From: Rhodanobacter soli
GTDB lineage: Bacteria > Pseudomonadota > Gammaproteobacteria > Xanthomonadales > Rhodanobacteraceae
Length of the DNA stretch: 64,000 nucleotides
Assembly (NCBI RefSeq): GCF_040548735.1
Contig: NZ_JBEPSD010000001.1
Span: 1,674,001 to 1,738,000, forward strand
Reading direction: 5' to 3'
The stretch's first letter is position 1, and every line of letters begins with the position of its first letter. Below, piece after piece: positions 58,649-64,000 of the stretch. Both the position numbers and the translations under genes were made by a program. A model generated the notes under the pieces. That model had not been told where the DNA came from, did not search any database, and worked only from the letters and a program-made list of their open reading frames with translations.

Positions 58649-58737
58649 TGCGTTCTCCCGTGGCCGGTGACTCCCCGAACCGACCGTGCTGGCACGAGCC
58701 GGGTACGGCCTGATTCGGGCGGAGTCTGCTGTCGAAA

Positions 58738-58751
58738 TGACAACGTTGTCA
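58738..58751. promoter_or_regulatory. Predicted LacI-type (NagR) operator and -35 for glk operon
   Basis: TGACAACGTTGTCA is a perfect 14-bp palindrome with the CG centre that LacI-family proteins favour. On the minus strand it overlaps TTGACA (58752-58747), and a weak -10 CAGACT follows 18 bases later, 76 bases upstream of the glk start. The sequence agrees with the nag operator reported in Xanthomonas (recalled, not searched). Confidence 0.75.
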
Positions 58752-58980
58752 ACCGGGTCCGCCACAATTTCCCGGACATTCGATGTGGCGACGCAGCATA
58801 ACTGCCATGACACTCCTGAGCCGTTCCTCACGAAGCCGCGTAGATGGCTTTGTACGGCGCATGCATGGGCCATCGTGCAGCCATGGCGCGGTCTGCTGCG
58901 GCGCCACAATGATGGCTCGCAATGGCGGTGCGAAAGCCGCGGCCACGACCGCGCATCGAGGACCGACCCAGCCGATGGAT

Positions 58981-58994
58981 TGACAACGTTGCAC
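58981..58994. promoter_or_regulatory. Predicted LacI-type (NagR) operator and -35 for nagP
   Basis: TGACAACGTTGCAC matches the perfect palindrome at 12 of 14 positions. The T before it makes TTGACA (58980-58985) on the plus strand; 17 bases on lies AATTAA, a plausible -10 for nagP. Repression by occluding the -35 is expected. Confidence 0.65.
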
Positions 58995-59074
58995 TTTTCG
59001 GCAATTAAAGAGACATTCCTGCCTGTCCCGGTCACCCGACCGGTGCGGCACGGCGACTCCGGGGAGAACCATCC

Positions 59075-60361
59075 ATGGCAACCACGCTGGCGGCAGCGCC
59101 GTCCGATCGCACCCACCTCGGCCCGATGCTGATCATCGGCCTGCTGTTCTTCATCTTCGGCTTCGTCACCTGGCTCAACGGGCCGCTGATCACCTTCGTC
59201 AAGCTGGCGTTCCAGGTCGAGGACGTCTACGCCTTCCTGGTGCCGTCGGCGTTCTACGTGTCGTACCTGGTGTTCTCGCTGCCCGCCTCGCTGATCCTGC
59301 GCCGCACCGGCATGAAGAAGGGCATGGCGCTGGGCCTGTTCGTGATGGCGATCGGCGCGGTGCTGTTCGGCCAGTTCGTCAGCTGGCGCGAGTTCGCCGG
59401 CGCGCTGACCGGGTTGTTCGTGATCGGCGCCGGGTTGTCGCTGCTGCAGACCGCGTCGAACCCGTACATCAGCATCCTCGGGCCGATCGACAGTGCGGCG
59501 CAGCGCATCGCGTTCATGGGCATCTGCAACAAGGCCGCCGGCGTGATCGCCCCGTTCGCGTTCGGCGCACTGGTGCTCAGCGGCATCAGCACGTTCGGCG
59601 AGCAGGTCGAAGCGGCGCCGACGCCGGCAGCGCGCGAAGCCCTGCTCAACGCGTTCGCCGGCAAGGTGCACCTGCCGTACATGGTCATGGCCGGCCTGCT
59701 GGTGCTGCTGGCGATCTGGATCGCGCGTTCGTCGCTGCCGGAAATCCGGCCCGACGGCGCGAACAGCGAACGGGCGATCGGGCACAAGCACGGCAGCATC
59801 TTCAGCTTCCCGCACCTGTGGCTGGGCGTGCTGTGCCTGTTCCTCTACGTCGGCGTGGAGGTGATGGCCGGCGATGCGATCGGCACCTACGGCGCCGGCT
59901 TCCACCTGCCGTTGGAGCGCACCAAGATCTTCACCGCATTCACCCTCAGCGGCATGCTGATCGGCTACGTCGCCGGCCTGCTGCTGATCCCGCGCTTCGT
60001 CTCGCAGCAGCGCTACCTGGCGATCTCGGCGGTGCTCGGCGTGCTGTTCTCGGTCGGCGCCTACCTCAGCCAGGGCTACGTCTCGGTCGGCTTCGTCGCC
60101 GCGCTCGGCTTCGCCAACGCGATGATGTGGCCGGCGATCTTCCCGCTGGCGATCAAGGGCCTGGGCAGCCTCACCGAACGCGGCTCGGCGCTGTTGATCA
60201 TGGCGATCGCCGGCGGCGCGGTGGTGCCGCAGCTGTTCGTGCACCTGAAGCAGCACGTCGATTTCCAGCTCGCGTTCGCGCTGCTGATGGTGCCGTGCTA
60301 CCTGTACATCCTGTACTACGGACTGGCCGGCCACCGGGTCGGCCAGCACCAGGCGCAGTGA
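59075..60361 (+). CDS. nagP: Sugar MFS transporter, NagP/FHS family
   Basis: A 428-residue 12-helix permease. The N-terminus carries the FHS signature (FIFGFVTWLNGPLITFVKLAFQ), with YVSYLVFSLPASLILRRTGMKKGM, TASNPYISILGP and IGTYGAGFHLP as in NagP and GlcP/GalP proton symporters. Such transporters move GlcNAc or glucose across the inner membrane together with protons. GGGGAGAACC precedes the ATG. Gene order and the shared operator imply GlcNAc uptake after import of oligomers by the TonB receptor and cleavage by GH20. Confidence 0.88.
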   Translation: MATTLAAAPSDRTHLGPMLIIGLLFFIFGFVTWLNGPLITFVKLAFQVEDVYAFLVPSAFYVSYLVFSLPASLILRRTGMKKGMALGLFVMAIGAVLFGQFVSWREFAGALTGLFVIGAGLSLLQTASNPYISILGPIDSAAQRIAFMGICNKAAGVIAPFAFGALVLSGISTFGEQVEAAPTPAAREALLNAFAGKVHLPYMVMAGLLVLLAIWIARSSLPEIRPDGANSERAIGHKHGSIFSFPHLWLGVLCLFLYVGVEVMAGDAIGTYGAGFHLPLERTKIFTAFTLSGMLIGYVAGLLLIPRFVSQQRYLAISAVLGVLFSVGAYLSQGYVSVGFVAALGFANAMMWPAIFPLAIKGLGSLTERGSALLIMAIAGGAVVPQLFVHLKQHVDFQLAFALLMVPCYLYILYYGLAGHRVGQHQAQ

Positions 60362-60461
60362 ACTGAGCTAGGATGCACACGCCGCCGCACCGACGCGTGC
60401 GGCGCCGCCGGCACGATGGCGCGACCGGCGATCAACCCTTTCGATACACGAGGTTCAGCGG

Positions 60462-61541
60462 GTGCGCAGCGCCACCATCAAGGATGTCGCAGAACGGGCC
60501 GGCGTCTCGCTGAAGACCGTCTCGCGCGTGATCAACAACGAGCCTTCGGTGCACGCGCGCACGCGCGAGAAGGTGCAGCGCGAGATCGACGCGCTCGGCT
60601 ACCAGCCCGACCCGTCCGCGCGCAGCCTGCGCAGCACGCGTGCCTACGCGATCGGCCTGGTCTACGACAACCCGAACGCCCACTACATCATCAACCTGCA
60701 GCGCGGCGTGCTGTCGGCGTGCCGCAGCAACGGCTTCGGCCTGCAGATCCATCCGTGCGACTCGTCCTCGCCGAAGCTGGCCGAGGAACTGCGCGAGCTG
60801 GTGCACCGCTCGCGGCTGGCCGGGCTGGTGCTGGCGCCGCCGATGTCCGAGCAGCCGGCGCTGATCCACGCGCTGAGTGCGGCGAAGGTCCCGTTCATCC
60901 GGATCATCTCCGCGCGCAAGGACCCGCAGGACGGCTCGCCCTGCGTCTACGTCGACGACCGCGATGCCGCCTACGCGATCACCGAGCACCTGATCCAGCT
61001 CGGCCACCAGCGCATCGGCTTCCTGTGGGGCGGCAGCGGGCACCGCTCCAGCGTCGAGCGCTACCAGGGCTACGAGGACGCGCTGAAGGACTACGGCATC
61101 GCGCTCGACCGCAAGCTGATCGTGACCGGCGACTACACCTTCGACGACGGCTTCCGCGGCGCGCGCAAACTGCTGGCGCTGAAGGACCGCCCCAGCGCGA
61201 TCTTCGGTTCCAACGACGAGATCGCCGCCGGCGTACTCGCTGCGGCGCATTCGGACGGCATCAACGTGCCGTACGAACTCTCCATCGCCGGCTTCGAGGA
61301 CAGCCCGTTCTCCAAGCAGTCGTGGCCCGCGCTGACCACCGCACGCCAGGCCACCGAGGACATCGCGCGGCACGCCGCGCAGCGGCTGATCGGCGACCTG
61401 CAGCGCGAAGCCAACGGCGAGCCGATCGACAGCCGCAACGAGGGTTTCAGCCCGGAGCTGGTGGTACGCGGCTCCACCGCGCCACGGCACGCCGCACCGT
61501 CCGGACGCGGCGCCGGCGGAAGGCGCAAGCCGGCTACTTGA
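60462..61541 (+). CDS. LacI-family transcriptional regulator of the GlcNAc cluster
   Basis: A 359-residue regulator starting with GTG at 60462. The helix-turn-helix TIKDVAERAGVSLKTVSRVI spans residues 5-24 and the hinge helix RSLRSTRAYAIGLVY is followed by the periplasmic-binding-type effector domain. Its position beside nagP fits NagR, which represses GlcNAc genes and releases DNA on binding GlcNAc or its 6-phosphate. It starts 100 bases after nagP and is probably in the same operon. The stop overlaps the end of the convergent S10 peptidase gene by 8 bases. Confidence 0.85.
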   Translation: MRSATIKDVAERAGVSLKTVSRVINNEPSVHARTREKVQREIDALGYQPDPSARSLRSTRAYAIGLVYDNPNAHYIINLQRGVLSACRSNGFGLQIHPCDSSSPKLAEELRELVHRSRLAGLVLAPPMSEQPALIHALSAAKVPFIRIISARKDPQDGSPCVYVDDRDAAYAITEHLIQLGHQRIGFLWGGSGHRSSVERYQGYEDALKDYGIALDRKLIVTGDYTFDDGFRGARKLLALKDRPSAIFGSNDEIAAGVLAAAHSDGINVPYELSIAGFEDSPFSKQSWPALTTARQATEDIARHAAQRLIGDLQREANGEPIDSRNEGFSPELVVRGSTAPRHAAPSGRGAGGRRKPAT

Positions 61542-63138
61542 CGTTGTCGGTCTCTCCGATGAAGCGGGCCACGTTGTCGTGCAGCTGCTTCAACGACGCC
61601 TCGTGCGCATACACCATGTGCCCGGACGGGTACCACGCATAGCTGATGTTGCGTTCCAGGCTGGCCGGGATCGGCAGGTGGTGCATCTCGTAGTCGGCGG
61701 CGAAGTACGGCGTGGCCAGGTCGTAGTAGCCGCCGTGGAGATAGACCTTCAGGTTGGGATTGGTCTTCATCGCCATGGCCAGGTCCGGCATCACGTTGGT
61801 CGACGATTGCAACGCCTCGCCGTGCACGCCGGGCGCCTTGTGCGAGAAATCCCAGTGCTTGATGTCGGCGAACAGCCGGTACTGCCGGCCCTGGCCGAAC
61901 TTCAGGTCGCGCCGCACGTAGTCGTTGAAGGCGGCCACGTAGGCCGAACTGATCGCCGAGGATTGCGGATCGTATTCGGAGTCCTTGCTCAGCGGATCGA
62001 TCGCCGGGCCGGAGAAGCGGCTGTCCAGCCGGCCGGTGGTGATGTCGCCGTCCGTCTGCAACTCGTGTTCGAACATGCCGCCGGTCACGCGCAGGTCCGC
62101 TTTCAGCAGGTAGGCCACCGGCAGGCCGGTGTACTCGTGCAGCTTCTGCGCCACCGCCTGCTTGCGCGCATCGTCCAGGCGCGAGCCGGCCATCAATGCC
62201 TGCGCGTAGTCGCCCATCGCGTATTGCTCCACCTCGCGCAGGAACGGCTCCAGTGCGGCCGGCTGCTGCGGCAGCTTGTGGTGGTAGAACGCGGTGGCGG
62301 CGAAGGTCGGCAGCGCCAGTTCGTACGGCAGGTCGATGCCGGGATTGAACTCCGGCCCGTCGATGCTGGTGTCGAAGCTGAGGATCTGCGAGAGCAGGAT
62401 CACCCCGTTGAGATCGACGCTGTCCTCGTTCTCCAGGATGTTCGCCAGCACCGCCGAGCGGGTGGTGCCGTAGCTTTCGCCGAACAGGTACTTCGGCGAA
62501 TTCCAGCGGTCGTACTTCGACAAAAACCGGGTGATGAACTGCGCGAAGGCATGGCCGTCGCCGTCGACGCCGTAGATCGCCTTCTTGCGTTCCTTCATTT
62601 GCTCGTCGCGCTTGTCCTTGTCCCCGTCATCCGCGATCAGCCGGCTGAAGCCGGCGCCGGGCGCGTCGATGAACACCAGGTCGGAAGCATCGAGCAGGCT
62701 GTAATCGTTTTTGACCAGCCCGTACGGCGCCGCCGGCGTGTGGCCGTCGTCGCTGGTGACCACGCGCCTGGGCCCGAACGCGCCCATGTGCAGCCACACC
62801 GTGGCCGAGCCGGGGCCGCCGTTGTAGATGAAGGTGACCGGCCGCTTCGTCGCCGCCACGCCTTTCTTGAAGTACGCCACGTAGAACATGCTGACCTGCG
62901 GCTCGTCCTCCTTGTCGCCGCTGCCATGCAGCACCAGCGTGCCGGCCACCGCCTTGTAGTCGACGCGATGCCCCTCGACCGATACCGAACCCTCGCTGTT
63001 CGACGCTTGCGGCTCGACCAGCGCTGCGTCGGACTTCGGCTCCGGCTTGCTCTTGTCATCCTTCTTGTCCGGCCCGGCAATCGCGGCGGAGCTGAGCAGC
63101 AGCGCGGCAAGCGCCGCGGTGAGGAGAAGCTTGCGCAT
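61534..63138 (-). CDS. Secreted serine carboxypeptidase-like protein (peptidase S10)
   Basis: A 534-residue protein with signal peptide (AALAALLLSSAAIAG) and the S10 motifs WLHMGAFGP, LVFIDAPGAGFSRL and YLFGESYGTTRSAV, where S222 is the nucleophile. The Asp and His of the triad lie near residues 400-500 (YLHGGYYDLATPYFA and SGHMVYAHEAS). It would hydrolyse C-terminal residues from peptides in the periplasm. It is convergent to the LacI-type gene by 8 bases and is not obviously linked to GlcNAc use. Confidence 0.88.
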   Translation of the reverse strand: MRKLLLTAALAALLLSSAAIAGPDKKDDKSKPEPKSDAALVEPQASNSEGSVSVEGHRVDYKAVAGTLVLHGSGDKEDEPQVSMFYVAYFKKGVAATKRPVTFIYNGGPGSATVWLHMGAFGPRRVVTSDDGHTPAAPYGLVKNDYSLLDASDLVFIDAPGAGFSRLIADDGDKDKRDEQMKERKKAIYGVDGDGHAFAQFITRFLSKYDRWNSPKYLFGESYGTTRSAVLANILENEDSVDLNGVILLSQILSFDTSIDGPEFNPGIDLPYELALPTFAATAFYHHKLPQQPAALEPFLREVEQYAMGDYAQALMAGSRLDDARKQAVAQKLHEYTGLPVAYLLKADLRVTGGMFEHELQTDGDITTGRLDSRFSGPAIDPLSKDSEYDPQSSAISSAYVAAFNDYVRRDLKFGQGRQYRLFADIKHWDFSHKAPGVHGEALQSSTNVMPDLAMAMKTNPNLKVYLHGGYYDLATPYFAADYEMHHLPIPASLERNISYAWYPSGHMVYAHEASLKQLHDNVARFIGETDNVK

Positions 63139-63239
63139 GGGCGATCCTCGATGACTGAGGCAGCTTCGCCCCGGGAAACCGCAGCATAGGCGCCACGACG
63201 ACGGGATTTCATAGCCCGGAAGTCACTGCCGCCGGACGA

Positions 63240-64000
63240 TCAGCCGCGCGCGATCACCCCGATCGCCAGCAGCGCCAGCGCCACGCCGGCGAGGTTGAGC
63301 CGGCTCAGCCGCTCATGGAACAGCAGCAGGCCGACCAGCGCGCCCAGCGCCACCACGCCGAGGTTCATGCTGGCGAACACCAGCGCGGGATGCTGCGGCA
63401 GGGCGCGATGGCCGCGCAGGTAGAACAGGATATTGCCGAAGTTGGCCAGCCCGAGCAGCAAGCCGGCCAGCGCGCTGCGCGCGGTGAAGCGGGCTTGACC
63501 CTGCATGCGCCGCCACAGCTGCAGCGCGAACGCGACCAGCAGGGCCAGTGCGAACATCGCCTGCAGCGATGCGCCCAGCGGCACGCCGGCCTGCGCCACA
63601 CGCTTGAACAGGATGTCGATCACGCCGAAACCGGCGAACACCAGCAGCGGATACAGCCAGCCGGCGGTGCCGCGCTCCGCCGTGCCATGCCCGCTGCGCC
63701 AGACCATGCACAGCAGGGCGAGCAGGCCCAGCGCGATGCCGATGCCCTTGGGCGCCGTGAGCTGTTCGCCGAACAGCGCGAACGCGGCCAGCAGCGATAG
63801 CAGCAGCGACAATCGCTGTGCCGCATCGCTGCGCACGATGCCGGCATGCCGCACCGACGCTGCCAGCGCCAGGAAGATCGTCGGCAGCAGGATGCCCAGC
63901 GCCGCGAGCGCCAGCCACGGCACACCGGGTTCGCGCAGGCTCGCCGGCGTAGGCTGCAGCAGCAACGCGGTGAGCACGCTGGTCACCACGTAGTTCCAGG
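63240..64000 (-). CDS. EamA/DMT-family transporter (5' end outside window)
   Basis: The frame reaches the right edge, so the start lies beyond base 64000; a GTG at 63989 is in frame but the upstream codons (W-N-Y-V) read on without a stop, and the family begins about 20 residues earlier. Visible features are about eight hydrophobic helices and the EamA pattern with AFALFGEQLTAPKGIGIALGL and a C-terminal repeat (GVVALGALVGLLLFHERL). The proteins export metabolites such as amino acids or drugs across the inner membrane. Substrate unknown. Confidence 0.8.
   Translation of the reverse strand, partial: WNYVVTSVLTALLLQPTPASLREPGVPWLALAALGILLPTIFLALAASVRHAGIVRSDAAQRLSLLLSLLAAFALFGEQLTAPKGIGIALGLLALLCMVWRSGHGTAERGTAGWLYPLLVFAGFGVIDILFKRVAQAGVPLGASLQAMFALALLVAFALQLWRRMQGQARFTARSALAGLLLGLANFGNILFYLRGHRALPQHPALVFASMNLGVVALGALVGLLLFHERLSRLNLAGVALALLAIGVIARG

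Larger units (their letters stand above)
58649..59074. other. Divergent GlcNAc promoter region
   Basis: A 426-base non-coding stretch between glk and nagP. It holds two palindromic operators of the LacI/NagR type (58738-58751 and 58981-58994), each overlapping a TTGACA hexamer. The rest shows no gene. Confidence 0.7.

Noticed and set aside
57545-60349. Continuous 934-codon minus-strand frame covering glk and the nagP region
   Set aside because: The part upstream of 58648 is the complement of nagP and the divergent promoter region; only the glucokinase part has protein motifs.

Overview
The window is high-GC DNA (I judge about two thirds G+C by eye) from a gammaproteobacterium, most likely of the order Xanthomonadales (Lysobacterales), family Rhodanobacteraceae (Rhodanobacter, Dyella or Frateuria type). 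The assignment rests on gene content: a 625-residue RpoD, a GlcNAc regulon made of a LacI-type regulator, a NagP-type transporter, a Caulobacter-type TonB receptor, a GH20 hexosaminidase and a NagX-type acyltransferase, a PbpC/alpha-2-macroglobulin pair, and many palindromic intergenic repeats. No rRNA, CRISPR array, transposase or integrase gene was seen.

Layout. 1-9.9 kb is a cell-surface glycan region: an O-antigen ligase-like protein (cut by the left edge), several glycosyltransferases, a UDP-glucuronate decarboxylase, a CDP-glycerol transferase-like protein, an ArnT-like transferase and a lipid A acyltransferase. 10-12.6 kb holds dtd and rpoD, the latter with a clear promoter and terminator. 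13.1-13.45 kb is a tRNA-Ile2(CAU) gene interrupted in the anticodon loop by a 243-nt group I intron. 13.45-17.4 kb looks like an accessory island: a leftward operon of an NMN adenylyltransferase/Nudix fusion, a 53-residue ORF absent from normal ORF size cut-offs, an SPFH/Band-7 protein and an NAD kinase-like protein, bracketed by related short repeats. 17.6-18.1 kb holds a terminator, an Rmf/CrpP-like small protein and a remnant that resembles a citrate lyase/HpcH aldolase gene.

18.1-24.1 kb is an mrp (mnh) Na+/H+ antiporter operon A(B)-C-D-E-F-G. 24.4-33.1 kb is a QseB/PmrA-like two-component system followed by a YncE-like beta-propeller protein and an RND/HlyD/TolC tripartite efflux operon; three matching direct-repeat boxes (TAAG-N7-TAAG) in front of the regulator, yncE and the efflux operon suggest one regulon. 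33.2-40.7 kb carries pbpC and a large alpha-2-macroglobulin lipoprotein. 40.8-46.2 kb carries a lipase-like hydrolase, a secreted trypsin-like protease with an unrecognised C-terminal half and a TonB receptor. 46.4-51.0 kb is a giant Lhr-type helicase gene that has absorbed three palindromic repeat elements in frame.

51.1-61.5 kb is the GlcNAc/chitooligosaccharide regulon: glk, TonB receptor, GH20 hexosaminidase and nagX leftward; nagP and lacI-type regulator rightward; two palindromic operators lie in the divergent promoter region. The window ends with a serine carboxypeptidase-like S10 protein and an EamA-type transporter cut by the right edge. The observations most worth follow-up are the intron-containing tRNA, the NAD/SPFH island and its flanking repeats, the in-frame repeats in lhr, and the three-site TAAG regulon.
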